This document shows, one piece after another, positions 38,208 through 48,471 of a DNA stretch of 64,000 bases. The DNA is taken from IMG/VR virus record IMGVR_UViG_3300011113_000287, positions 28,156 through 92,155 of that record; one strand, 5' to 3'. The stretch's first letter is position 1, and every line of letters starts with the position of its first letter. The DNA is from a virus. The translations under genes were made by a program, and so were the position numbers. The notes under the pieces were generated by a model. The model ran no database searches. It worked only from the letters and a program-made list of their open reading frames with translations, and was not told the origin of the DNA.

Positions 38208-40171
38208 TACTCTCCTGGAATAGTGTCCCATTCAATTGTGTATTGACCAATCATGTTAACAGGTATTAAGTACTCTTCAACAATGCGTTCGGTAGCCGTA
38301 ACAATGCGTTCGTAGTCAAGAGTGTAGTATGAAAAATCTTCGTTGGTGTTTCCCCCACTTTTACCCCAACGGTAGTCGGACACGCCAACTACGCTTGGTT
38401 GATTTGCCTCCTGTACAAACCCTCCATAAATGTTGTCGCCATCAAAGTAACGACCCACTGCGTTTGGCTCAACTAACCAACGTGAGACAACGATAGTTTC
38501 TCCAGGGTTAGCAAAAAATACCAAGGCTGGAACAATTGCCTTTTCTACGTTTTCCACGCTAGGGGTGTCTGGTTGTTGGATGCTAAAACGACCAGCCGTT
38601 GCTAATCCAGGAGCGCTGGCGTTATAAAAAGCACCGTTGCCGTACAAGAAGATGTTTTGATTTGCAGCACTTTCGGTATTCCAAGTATCGTAATACAAAG
38701 ACGAACCAAGTGAATCAGGAGGATTAGTTTCTAAGTAATTAATAATGTTGTCATTGTCAATCATTCTAAAGTTAACAAAAGATGCGCCTGACAAGTTACA
38801 ATCAAATGAAGTATAGTAAATAACGTCGTTACGATAGTAAAATGGTTTTCTTCCGTAAACCACCACAACTTGAGAACCAGTTGCGTTTGATGGAATAGTG
38901 ATTTTTAATCCAGTACCGCCTGAATTAACTACAGCCACAGAACCACTTGGAATTGATTCTCCGTTGTAATCTACTTGTTCAATTATTGGAATTGCTGAAG
39001 CGGCATTAAAGGCAGCGCCGTATGTATAAACGCCCCAACCAACCGACGCCGCAGAATCAACAAACACGTTTGTCGTGTACGACGCCAAAGCACTTGCCGC
39101 CGTGGGATTTGCGTTGTAGTTACGAATAGCATCATCGTTGTTGTCAGTATTACGCAGAGCAGAACCACCGTCAGTTTTACGCAACGTAAAAGGGGTGCGG
39201 TCAACGTTGCTGGGAGTTCCTGTGTAAAAGTTTAAATCCTGCTGCCTGAATTTAGGGTCAGACACAAAGTTTATACGCTGTGTATCTATGTAAAACGTAT
39301 CAGTGGCTGCATCAAAACGAGAACGACAACCAGTAAGTGCAGCAATAAAAGAAGCAATGCCGTCAGCAGTTCCCTTCCTTTGACGAAGGTTGAATATGTT
39401 GGACAAGACGTTTCGTAGGCGATAAGTACCAATTTCTACTGAATTGGTGGGAACACCCAACTGTGCAGCAATCGCATCTAATGAAGGAGTAGGGCTGGTT
39501 AGTGGGTCATTGATGCTTACCAAACTGTCAATTAACGTACGTGCCTTGTCCAATTCCCATCCAAACAACGACAGAAACCGACGAAGGTCGCCGTTTCCGT
39601 CCGAATAATCCAGTGCCCTGTAGTACTCAGGGATGCGTTGCCACAAACTTTCTAATGATTGGTAATAGCGAGGGATTTGCACTCGTAATTCAGACGCACG
39701 TTCAAACCATTCCGTAGCCCCATCAGAATACTTAATGTAGAATCCGTAATAAAGCCAAGTGCCAGGTTTGTACAAGGTACTGGAATGTCGGTAGGTTTGT
39801 ACAAAGTTTGATGCGTTGCACGAAAAAACGGAAACACCGTCCTCAACAGTCAACGGCTCCCCGTATTGATTAACAACAATGTGCACTTCAATTGGTGATG
39901 TTTGCGAAGGGTTTTCTACAAGCGCTGTTTCCAAAGTCCACGCAAGGTCCACCTCAGACACATAGACATCGTAAGAACCACCTGGTCGTGAGTTGTCCAC
40001 CACTGTTTGCTTTGTGAGATTGAAAACTTGAGACGAAAACGTAGAGGAACCAAAATCTCCACTAGGTGCAATGAAGTTGTCACTACGCACGGCGGAGTCA
40101 AGCCGCCCCTGTTCACGTACGTAAGAACCTACGTCGTCAGTTCTGCGAAGGCGGAAAGAAACTAAAGCCAT
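38207..40171 (-). CDS. Phage tail protein I-like (baseplate/fibre attachment)
   Basis: At 654 residues it has a P2 gpI-like domain in its middle (WQRIPEYYRALDYSDGNGDL, SVEIGTYRLRNVLSNIFNLR) with the RKGTADGIASFIAALTG motif, and an N-terminal beta domain. The C-terminal 300 residues are beta-rich and probably bind the tail fibres or the receptor. It follows the baseplate J-like gene as gpI does in P2. The start overlaps the upstream gene's stop closely. Confidence 0.8.
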   Translation of the reverse strand: MALVSFRLRRTDDVGSYVREQGRLDSAVRSDNFIAPSGDFGSSTFSSQVFNLTKQTVVDNSRPGGSYDVYVSEVDLAWTLETALVENPSQTSPIEVHIVVNQYGEPLTVEDGVSVFSCNASNFVQTYRHSSTLYKPGTWLYYGFYIKYSDGATEWFERASELRVQIPRYYQSLESLWQRIPEYYRALDYSDGNGDLRRFLSLFGWELDKARTLIDSLVSINDPLTSPTPSLDAIAAQLGVPTNSVEIGTYRLRNVLSNIFNLRQRKGTADGIASFIAALTGCRSRFDAATDTFYIDTQRINFVSDPKFRQQDLNFYTGTPSNVDRTPFTLRKTDGGSALRNTDNNDDAIRNYNANPTAASALASYTTNVFVDSAASVGWGVYTYGAAFNAASAIPIIEQVDYNGESIPSGSVAVVNSGGTGLKITIPSNATGSQVVVVYGRKPFYYRNDVIYYTSFDCNLSGASFVNFRMIDNDNIINYLETNPPDSLGSSLYYDTWNTESAANQNIFLYGNGAFYNASAPGLATAGRFSIQQPDTPSVENVEKAIVPALVFFANPGETIVVSRWLVEPNAVGRYFDGDNIYGGFVQEANQPSVVGVSDYRWGKSGGNTNEDFSYYTLDYERIVTATERIVEEYLIPVNMIGQYTIEWDTIPGE

Positions 40172-41620
40172 TTAGCCAGTCACTCCACCAACAGTAGTGA
40201 TGGTGTATGTTCCCTTTTTTAACAAACCATATTGACCAGACGACACCGTTTCAGTGTTTGGCAGTGACACACTCACGTAATCCACCCCAGGAACATCCAT
40301 TATCTTTCTATAAATTTCACCTTTAGACAGAGTTTGGTTAAAGAAGACATTATCAAATTCAAACAAAGTATCCAAAGCAGTTACAACGTTTTCTGAAACG
40401 TTGCTTGCGATGTAGCCAGGAAGAACATTTACAGTTGCCGTAACGTTTACTGCGGTAAGGTTTATCGTGCTGGCGGCGGTGACGCTTGCACCAACCATTT
40501 GCCGTGGTTCGTAGTACGCAACAATCGCATCTCGCAATTCGCTGCTAACCGACAAAGCACCACTTCCATAAGTCAAGTAATTTGTTGTGAACGGTGCGGC
40601 GTAAATCGTTACAGTTCCAGAACTGTACGAAGCGGTTCCTTTTGCAACACCAGCAACGTTAAGAACCAATGCTTTATAGTCGCTTAATGAAACGGCCCTG
40701 TCTTGAGTTGCAAACGAGTTTGGGATGTTGGCTCGCAGCGACTCCAAAGATTCAGCATTTGCTCCATTGATAGCCGCCGTAGAACCAGAGACAAACACAT
40801 ACTGACTAGGTGGGTTTTGAATCTGAGTAATTGCGTTAACTGGAACGTTTCCACGGATGCCTACACCTTTTCGGTAGTTCACAATGATGTCTTGTCCAGC
40901 GTTTGGAATCTTTCCGTTAATGCCATTTCCAAATACAATTTCAGTTTCATTGTTTGCAGTTGTGGCAATTGTAAACACTTTGTCGTTAAACGCAGAGTCA
41001 ATAAGTTTGTTTACATATTGGTACTCTACAAGAGACGGAGAACCGTTTAACACTGTTCCTTCCTCTACAAACACCCGAACACTGTCTCCAATTACACCTG
41101 AATAAAACAAAACAAAACGTTGGTTTGCAGTACCATTAGACGAACCAACTGTTTCGTTGTTTATAGGCTCTCCTTCAACAACTGATATGACTGGGTTTAC
41201 AGACGCAGACGCAGATGCAGACGCTGTAGATGAAAAATAAACAATGGGCGTTTCTGATGTTGCTGGGGCAACAAAAACAGTGCCAGCAGGAATAGTCACT
41301 GTTTGCCCAGCAGGAACGTTTACGCCAGAAACGGTAACAGTGGCTTCTGAAGCAGTCTGTAATTGAGGCGAGTAGTCAAAAAGACTAGCCAATGAAAGTA
41401 ATGACTCTCGTTGAGTAGCCGTCGTAATAAACGCTTCTCCAGCGGCTTTGTCCACGTAATAATGAAGAACGTCTCCCATGTACGCCCACAAATCAACAAG
41501 AAGAACACCAAAGTCAGACGATTCACGGGTAGTCCATTCAGGAACTATCTCAGAAGCACGAGCCAACAGGTCGGCTTTGATTGAATCGTAATCCCTGTTT
41601 GAATAGTCAATAGTCGCCAT
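40172..41620 (-). CDS. Baseplate J-like protein (T4 gp6 / P2 gpJ type)
   Basis: 482 residues with the baseplate J layout: ADLLARASEIVPEWTTRESS at the N terminus, a middle with VNVPAGQTVTIPAGTVFVAP, NVPVNAITQIQNPPSQYVFV, AESLESLRANIPNSFATQDR, and a C-terminal YEPRQMVGASVTA region. It forms the baseplate wedge with the gp25 protein encoded just upstream. The sequence of genes hub, spike, gp25, J, I is the usual one for contractile tails. Confidence 0.9.
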   Translation of the reverse strand: MATIDYSNRDYDSIKADLLARASEIVPEWTTRESSDFGVLLVDLWAYMGDVLHYYVDKAAGEAFITTATQRESLLSLASLFDYSPQLQTASEATVTVSGVNVPAGQTVTIPAGTVFVAPATSETPIVYFSSTASASASASVNPVISVVEGEPINNETVGSSNGTANQRFVLFYSGVIGDSVRVFVEEGTVLNGSPSLVEYQYVNKLIDSAFNDKVFTIATTANNETEIVFGNGINGKIPNAGQDIIVNYRKGVGIRGNVPVNAITQIQNPPSQYVFVSGSTAAINGANAESLESLRANIPNSFATQDRAVSLSDYKALVLNVAGVAKGTASYSSGTVTIYAAPFTTNYLTYGSGALSVSSELRDAIVAYYEPRQMVGASVTAASTINLTAVNVTATVNVLPGYIASNVSENVVTALDTLFEFDNVFFNQTLSKGEIYRKIMDVPGVDYVSVSLPNTETVSSGQYGLLKKGTYTITTVGGVTG

Positions 41621-42018
41621 TAGATTGGACTCTCTTCCGTAAACGTTGTATTAACTACCAATTTTACTGTAGATATTGTACGTGGTGCTACAGAGTAACG
41701 AACAACCAATGTAGCAACGTTATTCTCTGCCGAAAGGTCGTTAGTAGAGTCCACAAATCCAAAATCAAGGACTTTTCCAAAAGACAAGTATGAGTTAACT
41801 TCTGATAATGCATCAACTTTGTAATCAGCAAAGATTAAAGGGTCGTTTATTTCAAATACCAAATTTGGCAAATTTCCCCCGTAATTAGAGTTCATAATAC
41901 GTTCGCCAATGTTTGTCATAAAGTAATTGACAATTTGTTGTTTGACAACAGTGTCTACATTTTGCGTAGCAAGCACAGAGCCTTCTTCAAAGCGAAATGG
42001 AATGCGGATGGTCTTCAC
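41620..42018 (-). CDS. Baseplate wedge protein, T4 gp25-like
   Basis: 132 residues with the gp25 pattern: RIPFRFEEGSVLATQNVDTV at the start, IGERIMNSNYGGNLPNLVF with the conserved GER, and NNVATLVVRYSVAPRT at the end. gp25 connects the baseplate wedge to the sheath initiator. It overlaps the J-like gene by one base and the OB-fold gene by four. Confidence 0.9.
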   Translation of the reverse strand: MKTIRIPFRFEEGSVLATQNVDTVVKQQIVNYFMTNIGERIMNSNYGGNLPNLVFEINDPLIFADYKVDALSEVNSYLSFGKVLDFGFVDSTNDLSAENNVATLVVRYSVAPRTISTVKLVVNTTFTEESPI

Positions 42019-42341
42019 GGCAATGCCTCCAGTATGGACGCTACTTGGGCCTCAAGTGTGGCTATCCTCTCTTCTAGTTTAGACGTTCCATCGGTCTGAA
42101 TCCAGAATACGTTGGAAAACGTATTGTCATCGGTGCCTACAAGTATCTGGTCTCCAACAACAGGGACTGCCCAACCAGAGGAGGTTAAAGAACGACCAAA
42201 GAGGGAAAGGGCAACTTCAGACTTACCCAAAACGGCGGGAATTACAACACGCACTTGCCCAGAAACCGAATCTGCATAAGTAACCACTGCTCGGTAAGGA
42301 CCTCCCGAAACAACTCCATGAATATGTTTAGTTGTAGACAT
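42015..42341 (-). CDS. Baseplate spike OB-fold protein (gp5/gpV-like)
   Basis: A 108-residue protein with an OB-type N-terminal domain (GGPYRAVVTYADSVSGQVRV; AVPVVGDQILVGTDDNT) and a short C-terminal coiled coil (LEERIATLEAQVASILEAL) that may trimerise. This corresponds to the tail spike hub-binding domain of gp5/gpV without a lysozyme or needle. It overlaps the hub gene by 14 bases. Confidence 0.8.
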   Translation of the reverse strand: MSTTKHIHGVVSGGPYRAVVTYADSVSGQVRVVIPAVLGKSEVALSLFGRSLTSSGWAVPVVGDQILVGTDDNTFSNVFWIQTDGTSKLEERIATLEAQVASILEALP

Positions 42342-43500
42342 TTGTGTACTCCGTTCTCATTACCCATTTGTCTTTGATTAATACAGGAATAGGTGGTTGA
42401 ACATATCGTTGAACGGTTGGAAACTTTGGCAAGATGTCGTAAGAACCTTTCTTTATTAATTTCAAATTAGTTAATAAAGTATCCGTAAACAAATCATGAG
42501 ACACGGATTGAACGTACCAAAACCCGTCAAAATCTCCGCCGTACCCATCAACCCGTACAATGCCTCCAGGAGTTATTGACGGGTCACCGTACACCATTGC
42601 ATCAGCAGATTGTGAAAAAGACGATTTTACTTTTGACTGAATGTACCTAGTTGCCTTTTCAAACGAATCAACGTTGGCAACAAGTTTGTTATCAAACCGA
42701 CTTGCGGGAGGGGTGCCTAAAGAAGCGTCCTGAGACAGTTGGAAGGCATCAACGGACACAAGTTTACCGTGCTCGTCAACGTAAGAAACAAACTTGTCTC
42801 CAGACTGTTGTGCGACGTTGGGAGTTCCTACTGTGGATTCAATAGAAACGATGTCACCTGGATAAGGGTTGTAATCTCCACGCTTTACGTTTACACCACG
42901 AAGTATTGTGTATGACGTTTGTCGGGCAATAGATTTGTCAATATCCCACACGTGTATGTGAGAGTTTGTCATAGTTACATTGTAGCCAAGTTGTTCGCAA
43001 GCCTTTACCAACAATCTCCACAACGACTCTTCTGTTTGCACCAAACGTTTAAACACGTAATCATCTTTTGGAATTGAGTAACCCAAACGGTATGTTTTAG
43101 CAATGTCTGAAACAATGTCTTCTAAACGAACGTTATCCCAAGAAAGCGTATTCATACTGCGAAGGACGTGAGATGACCCAAAACAAACCATTCGTATAAT
43201 TTGGAATGGGCTGTTATTTACTGTTCCTTCATGCGTTACCGAACGAGCCTCGGCATGGGAAACGTACCCATAAAAGTTTGCCGACTTTCCGCCTTTGATG
43301 CTGATGTAAATATGTATTGGTTTTTCTACATACTCAGAAATATAACTAGACGGTATTCCAACTAATTCCACGATTGCCACGTCATGCTGGTTTTGAGAAA
43401 AAGACACGTTTACACGTTGTACATTCCTTGAAGCAAATGGCGCATCGTTGATACGAACAGACCATGTAATGCCAAGAGGTGACAAGTTAGTTGTAATCAT
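42328..43500 (-). CDS. Baseplate hub protein, gpD/gp27-like
   Basis: 390 residues with the features of the hub (P2 gpD or T4 gp27): an N-terminal beta domain (VQRVNVSFSQNQHDVAIVEL), the WRLLVKACEQLGYNV helix region, and a C-terminal TPGGIVRVDGYGGDFDGFWY-WVQSV segment. The hub joins the tube end to the spike. It is encoded just before the spike protein and just after a LysM-like protein, the usual order. Confidence 0.85.
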   Translation of the reverse strand: MITTNLSPLGITWSVRINDAPFASRNVQRVNVSFSQNQHDVAIVELVGIPSSYISEYVEKPIHIYISIKGGKSANFYGYVSHAEARSVTHEGTVNNSPFQIIRMVCFGSSHVLRSMNTLSWDNVRLEDIVSDIAKTYRLGYSIPKDDYVFKRLVQTEESLWRLLVKACEQLGYNVTMTNSHIHVWDIDKSIARQTSYTILRGVNVKRGDYNPYPGDIVSIESTVGTPNVAQQSGDKFVSYVDEHGKLVSVDAFQLSQDASLGTPPASRFDNKLVANVDSFEKATRYIQSKVKSSFSQSADAMVYGDPSITPGGIVRVDGYGGDFDGFWYVQSVSHDLFTDTLLTNLKLIKKGSYDILPKFPTVQRYVQPPIPVLIKDKWVMRTEYTNVYN

Positions 43501-43751
43501 TGCAATGGAATCCTTACCAAAACCCCAACTGGAAGATAATCAGCAAACTTTATTTGCGGATTTTGGTCAGCAATGTACCAGTAGAGTCGTTCATCGTTTA
43601 AATACTTAAAAGCAAGGGATGCAAAAGAGTCTTTCTCTTGGGCAACATGTGTAAAGTACGGAACCGAACGGGTGGCATAGCGGTCAGCAATAAGGCGAGC
43701 CTCATCATCTGCCGTGTTGTAATATCTACCAAAGTAACGTGAAGTAGTCAT
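43497..43751 (-). CDS. LysM-like tail protein (gp53/gpX type)
   Basis: 84 residues; FTHVAQEKDSFASLAFKYLN followed by YWYIADQNPQIKFADYLPVG and a short beta strand VLVRIPLQ fits the short LysM-like tail protein family that sits between the tube and the baseplate. It overlaps the genes on either side by four bases. The N-terminal part (YFGRYYNTADDEARLIADRY) is outside the fold. Confidence 0.82.
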   Translation of the reverse strand: MTTSRYFGRYYNTADDEARLIADRYATRSVPYFTHVAQEKDSFASLAFKYLNDERLYWYIADQNPQIKFADYLPVGVLVRIPLQ

Positions 43752-45670
43752 TGTATGTTCCTGGGACCCGCTCCAGTTCCTTTACGAACAGTCAAAGCAC
43801 CAATTGTTTTCAACTGGTTTGATGCACTGTTTGAGATAAAGGGAGTGTTGAAGTTGTAAGGAATAGCCTGTTCTTTTAATTGAACAGTTCCTTTGCTTTC
43901 TTGCACTTGTTTTGAAATTTCCCATTTAAAGAGTAATTGACAATTGTCAGTGTGGTTAATTGCTTCTTTATCACCAACGTCAGCAGGATTAAGCCAAAAC
44001 ACACGCATGTATTGAGTCATTGTGGAAGGAGAAGATGGTGCTGCAATACCGTACCACTGACGAAGTATGCTAATAGAATGACTGTCGTCCCCAACCTTTT
44101 CCCACGAGTACCACGCTGTTGAATTACCACCACCACCGCCAGGAGTTGTTCGGCTAAGTGCTTTTATATTAATGGTCTTAGTTAACTGCGGAGTCGTTGA
44201 TGTTGTTTTTACAACAGGGTTTCCGCTGGCTTCTACGGATACTCCTAAATCAGCAAGATTGTTTGGCATCTCTTTAGTAGTCATTCGGGACGTAACCGAA
44301 CCTTCTTTATAAGGGTTCATGACGTCAATCACCACAAGAATTGGTGTCCAACCAACTAAGTTATTTGGTAAATTGTTAACGGTTTGACCATTTGTAAACA
44401 CTTCATAAATTTGTTTAGCCTTACTACCAGCCGTTGTTATTTTACCGTCAGAAAATGCGTTAAACCACTGTGGCAACGTCATAAACGAGGAACTATTTCC
44501 CGAATAGTATTGACCAATGGACGTGCCACGCCATATTTTCATTCCATCACTATTTTGGTTAGGAAGGTCAAGGTTGTAGTCGTCTTCTGAAAGAACTCCC
44601 TCAGTGGACGAGTTGATAACATATTGAAACTTTTGCAACATGTTTGCAACTACCTGCTCGGCGTTTTTCGTGTCTTTTTCTTCTTGTTCATCCTTGGTAA
44701 GTTCAGACTCATACCAGGCTTCTAAATTGTCCGTAACAAACGCCGACTTCTTTGCAAACCCAAAATACAAAGCAGACAGATTGCAGTTAATTTGACAAAT
44801 AGTAGGAATCATTTGACGGTTAAATTTTTGAAAGGCTACTGCCGAACCAGTCACAAAGCCTTCAACCATGAACAAATCACCAAAAACAATACGCACAGGA
44901 AGGGGGTTTAAAAATGCAGAGTTTCCAATGTTTTTATTTAAATTTTGACCATACGTCTCTGCGTCAAATGTTGTCGCTGTTTCATCTTCCTCGTCAGGGT
45001 TTAGTTCTGCGGATTTTTCAGTAAATCGCAGTAGCGTGTTAACAAGTTCTTCACTAATTCCCTGACCGATTATTTTGTCAAAAATTGAAAGGTCGTGCAT
45101 TACACCAACCATGCTTGGGTCATTCAGTAATTCAAGAGCATTTTCATTGTTTTCTGAAAAGTTAAAAGCGGCATCACGTGCCCTGTCCCCACGCATTGCC
45201 ACCTCGTGTTCACGGTTAAATGTAATGGTGAAATTAAATTGTGCGGTTCCAGGAACTGGCTGAGTAAGATTTGTGACACTTTGAAGCAACGGATTTACTG
45301 CACCAGGGGACTGGCTTACGTCACGCTGAATATATTCAGGGTTAAATTGAAAATTTAAACGGATTCCAGTTCTCTCAGTGCCATCTACTTTCCCAGTTCC
45401 AATAGACTGGTACAAAATGCTTCTCATAAATCCACGAACCAGTGGCTTTGTGCGACCACTAATATCGGTATAAGTTGGTCCAGGCCACATAAAGTTGGCA
45501 TTTTCTAAAACGTTTTCACGCTCTCCTAATTTTCCATACGATACAAAATCCTGGTTACGAGCCTGCTGATAGGTCCACGTGGGCCTAATAAATGAACCAG
45601 ACAGGTTTGTGGGGTTGTTTCCACGTGGGTTATAAATTGGAAATTCGTCGTTATCACGATTTCTAACCAT
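43748..45670 (-). CDS. Tail/baseplate structural protein, 640 aa
   Basis: A large virion protein between the tape measure and the LysM-like gene. It has beta-rich and Asn/Gly-rich segments (GIRLNFQFNPEYIQRDVSQS; AQFNFTITFNREHEVAMRGD), an acidic linker (ELNPDEEDETATTFDAETYG) and a Gly-rich loop (RTTPGGGGGNSTAWYSW). No family is certain, but position and size suggest a baseplate or tail-tip component. The start overlaps the tape measure stop by one base. Confidence 0.75.
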   Translation of the reverse strand: MVRNRDNDEFPIYNPRGNNPTNLSGSFIRPTWTYQQARNQDFVSYGKLGERENVLENANFMWPGPTYTDISGRTKPLVRGFMRSILYQSIGTGKVDGTERTGIRLNFQFNPEYIQRDVSQSPGAVNPLLQSVTNLTQPVPGTAQFNFTITFNREHEVAMRGDRARDAAFNFSENNENALELLNDPSMVGVMHDLSIFDKIIGQGISEELVNTLLRFTEKSAELNPDEEDETATTFDAETYGQNLNKNIGNSAFLNPLPVRIVFGDLFMVEGFVTGSAVAFQKFNRQMIPTICQINCNLSALYFGFAKKSAFVTDNLEAWYESELTKDEQEEKDTKNAEQVVANMLQKFQYVINSSTEGVLSEDDYNLDLPNQNSDGMKIWRGTSIGQYYSGNSSSFMTLPQWFNAFSDGKITTAGSKAKQIYEVFTNGQTVNNLPNNLVGWTPILVVIDVMNPYKEGSVTSRMTTKEMPNNLADLGVSVEASGNPVVKTTSTTPQLTKTINIKALSRTTPGGGGGNSTAWYSWEKVGDDSHSISILRQWYGIAAPSSPSTMTQYMRVFWLNPADVGDKEAINHTDNCQLLFKWEISKQVQESKGTVQLKEQAIPYNFNTPFISNSASNQLKTIGALTVRKGTGAGPRNIQ

Positions 45671-48468
45671 TACGAGTTCCTCACAGTCATCATTTGCATC
45701 TCACGTTCAATGAGTTTAGACACCTCTTTGGCAAGGCGAGCCGCATCAACAGGCGCAGACCCCGTTGAAGTTACATTTATAGTCGGATTGATATTGTAAG
45801 AATTGTTATTGGTTGTTGAGTTAGCAACTGCTTTTTGAGACGACATCACTTGTTGTTTAGGCATTGGCATATACCCAGTATCAAACGGGTCTCCAGTTAC
45901 AGGCAGCCCAACAGAAGTTGCTACTTCTTTTGCCCACTTTACTGTTGTGTCTGGAATACCACCAAGCGGATTACCACCGTGGCTCCAATGTTTAATACCT
46001 TTTCCGTCTCCGTACAACATACGTGCAGCACGCACGTTTACATTTGGGTCAAACAATTCTTCGTCGTTTGTAATTCGGTATTGTTTGCGACGACCAGGAC
46101 CCAAATCTCCCAACATGTTGATTTGGTACAATCCGTAAGAATCGTCATCACTGTCTCGTACATGCGCCCTAGGGTTTAAACGAGATTCACGCCAAGCAAT
46201 AGCAAGCATCTTCCAAACATCATTCTTTTGGAAACCTTTTTTCTCAAGCATCCTGGCAAGGTCTTGTGGGTTGACAGCGTTACCACTAAGGTCAACATTA
46301 GACTTGGTTTTGCTCGCAGTGCCTCGGTCTTTGTCCTTTTGACCAAACTTCTTTTTTGGATTGCCCAAATTAAGCCCACCAACGCCCTGTTCCTGAAACA
46401 CCGCCATAGATTCTGACATGGACAGTTGTTGTTTAATCTCTGCTCCCATGACCATGCCGACTCCAGATTGCCCTTCTGGACCAGTTTCCGTAATTACGCC
46501 AACGGTTTCTGGGGTGTATTTTGTTTCTGGGTCTTCAACGGTTCCGTACGTAGCGCCTTCTTCTTCGTAATGTCGTCGGCTTGCAGGAACGGCTTTTGGT
46601 TGCACGTGCCATGGTTCTCCGTGACGTGAGAACTCATCAAGACCGTATTTGGCTGCATTTGCCTGTAGGTATTGCCTATCAGCATCCGAAGCAAACACAA
46701 GGTCTGCCGCCAACCCAATCTCGTGATATGACAACCCTGGAGGAGCAGCCATTGCCACTCCTGGTTTTTTCTCCCAATAAGACCCATCCCAGTATGTGTT
46801 AGTTTCTTTGTCCGTGCGGTAATACCGTTCCAAAAACATTTTCTTCTGGGCTTCTGCGCTTCGGTAACCCTGTCCAATTGAGATACCAGGGCGGTCAGAC
46901 AACAAGCGTGAAAGAGGTTCACGAAGGACTGGCTTTAATTGAGAAAGTGCAGCAGTGTTTTGCGGTTTTGTGGTTGGGTTTTCTTTGGCAATGCTCCCAG
47001 GACTTGCGGCCCCACGCTCGGCGGCATCGCCAAAAAAACCGCCAACCGCAGAACCTATTCCATATCCAGCCATTGCGCCCATGGGACCACCGCCGCCAAT
47101 AAATCCAGCAATGCCGCCAAGAATGCCAAGCCCTGGTCGCAGCAAATCACCAAATCCACGAACATTGGTTTTTGCCCCAATTACACCAGATAGTCGGTCT
47201 TCAAACTCTTTCAAAACTTTGTTTACATTTTGAATGTTTTCTTCCATTTGTGCATAATTGTCAGCCTGACGTTTGTACATCTGCTCTTCACGGTCCATTC
47301 GTACACGGTCAGTTTCTTCAGCCTGGGTTGCATAGTTATCTTCAATACCCATAAGTTTCCTATGGCCTTTTTGCGACGGGTCATAGAAACCAGTTCCGCC
47401 TTTTTCACGGAAACTAATATTGGATTCGGCGTATTGCAACAACATATCCTGTGCGCCCTCGTCCAGTCCAGCCATTGCCATGCGTTGACGAAGCATTGAC
47501 CCACTTTGACGACCACCCTGAATAACTTCACGGTTGTTTAAGCCAAGACGTTGAATAAGGTCCTGATTGACTTGTTGAGCAGACTTTTGTTTACCGCCTA
47601 TACCATAAAGGCTGGTTCCAGTCATCATGAACATTTGGTTTACAGTGTCAGCCTGTCCCATACTCTCAATGTAGTTAGTGATGTCCCCAGCAGAATACGC
47701 ATAGCCAGACAACGCACGCATAGACTCAACAGAACTTGCTTGCATTCGTGCGCTAAGCCCCGTTCGGGATTGCATGGCAAGAAGTTCGTTGATTCCGCCA
47801 GCCCCTAATTTGTATTGACGCAAAGGGCCACGTAATTGCGTCATTACGTCCATCTGACTCATTCCGTACTGTTGCTGTAATTGGACACTGAGCCTGTCAG
47901 CAGGAAGTGCGTAAGCCTTATTTCGGTCTACACGGTTGTCAATTGTTGCTCCTACGGCTTGTATTGCTTGACCAGCCACTTGAACATAAGGGTTGTTACC
48001 AAACGCCTTTAATCCCCCAAGAATCTTCCCGCCACCGCCGCCACCAAGACCCATTCCAGATGCGATACCACCGCCCTTTCCAAGCGCCCCCAGGATGCGT
48101 TCAACGCTCTGCAACTGCATCTCACGCATTGCATTAATGTCAGCAGCAGCAGGCATGCCCTTAGACGTGTCCATGTAGCCAGCACCGCTACCCTTACCAG
48201 TAACCTTGCCCATGGCAGTTGCTGCTTTATTTAATTGGGCGGTAAGGTCTTTTGCCTCTTTGGTTAAAGAACTAAACTTATCTTTAATTTTTTTGACGTT
48301 GCCGTCAAGTTTGGTAAGTTCTTCGTTGAGACCCTTAAGCATGGTCAAATCAACGCTTAGGCGTGAGTTAACAACAGAGTTACCCATGGCGCTGGCAGCA
48401 GCACCTTCGGCGGGACTATCCCCGCCTAGACCGCCTCCTGCAAGATTAGGTTCGTTGTTTGCAACCAC
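45670..48468 (-). CDS. Tape measure protein with peptidase M15 and lytic transglycosylase domains
   Basis: 932 residues from a GTG at 48468 behind GGAGG. The N-terminal part is long and helical (LKGLNEELTKLDGNVKKIKD), with a Gly-rich hydrophobic segment around 460-490. An M15-type peptidase follows at about 525-627 (H582, D589, and H621 in EPWHVQ), then an SLT transglycosylase at about 750-830 (catalytic E761 in AWRESRLNP; YGLYQINMLGD). The Lys/Asn-rich C terminus is disordered. It sets tail length and locally cuts the cell wall during DNA entry. Two muralytic domains in one tape measure is notable. Confidence 0.9.
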   Translation of the reverse strand: MVANNEPNLAGGGLGGDSPAEGAAASAMGNSVVNSRLSVDLTMLKGLNEELTKLDGNVKKIKDKFSSLTKEAKDLTAQLNKAATAMGKVTGKGSGAGYMDTSKGMPAAADINAMREMQLQSVERILGALGKGGGIASGMGLGGGGGGKILGGLKAFGNNPYVQVAGQAIQAVGATIDNRVDRNKAYALPADRLSVQLQQQYGMSQMDVMTQLRGPLRQYKLGAGGINELLAMQSRTGLSARMQASSVESMRALSGYAYSAGDITNYIESMGQADTVNQMFMMTGTSLYGIGGKQKSAQQVNQDLIQRLGLNNREVIQGGRQSGSMLRQRMAMAGLDEGAQDMLLQYAESNISFREKGGTGFYDPSQKGHRKLMGIEDNYATQAEETDRVRMDREEQMYKRQADNYAQMEENIQNVNKVLKEFEDRLSGVIGAKTNVRGFGDLLRPGLGILGGIAGFIGGGGPMGAMAGYGIGSAVGGFFGDAAERGAASPGSIAKENPTTKPQNTAALSQLKPVLREPLSRLLSDRPGISIGQGYRSAEAQKKMFLERYYRTDKETNTYWDGSYWEKKPGVAMAAPPGLSYHEIGLAADLVFASDADRQYLQANAAKYGLDEFSRHGEPWHVQPKAVPASRRHYEEEGATYGTVEDPETKYTPETVGVITETGPEGQSGVGMVMGAEIKQQLSMSESMAVFQEQGVGGLNLGNPKKKFGQKDKDRGTASKTKSNVDLSGNAVNPQDLARMLEKKGFQKNDVWKMLAIAWRESRLNPRAHVRDSDDDSYGLYQINMLGDLGPGRRKQYRITNDEELFDPNVNVRAARMLYGDGKGIKHWSHGGNPLGGIPDTTVKWAKEVATSVGLPVTGDPFDTGYMPMPKQQVMSSQKAVANSTTNNNSYNINPTINVTSTGSAPVDAARLAKEVSKLIEREMQMMTVRNS

Positions 48469-48471
48469 CGA

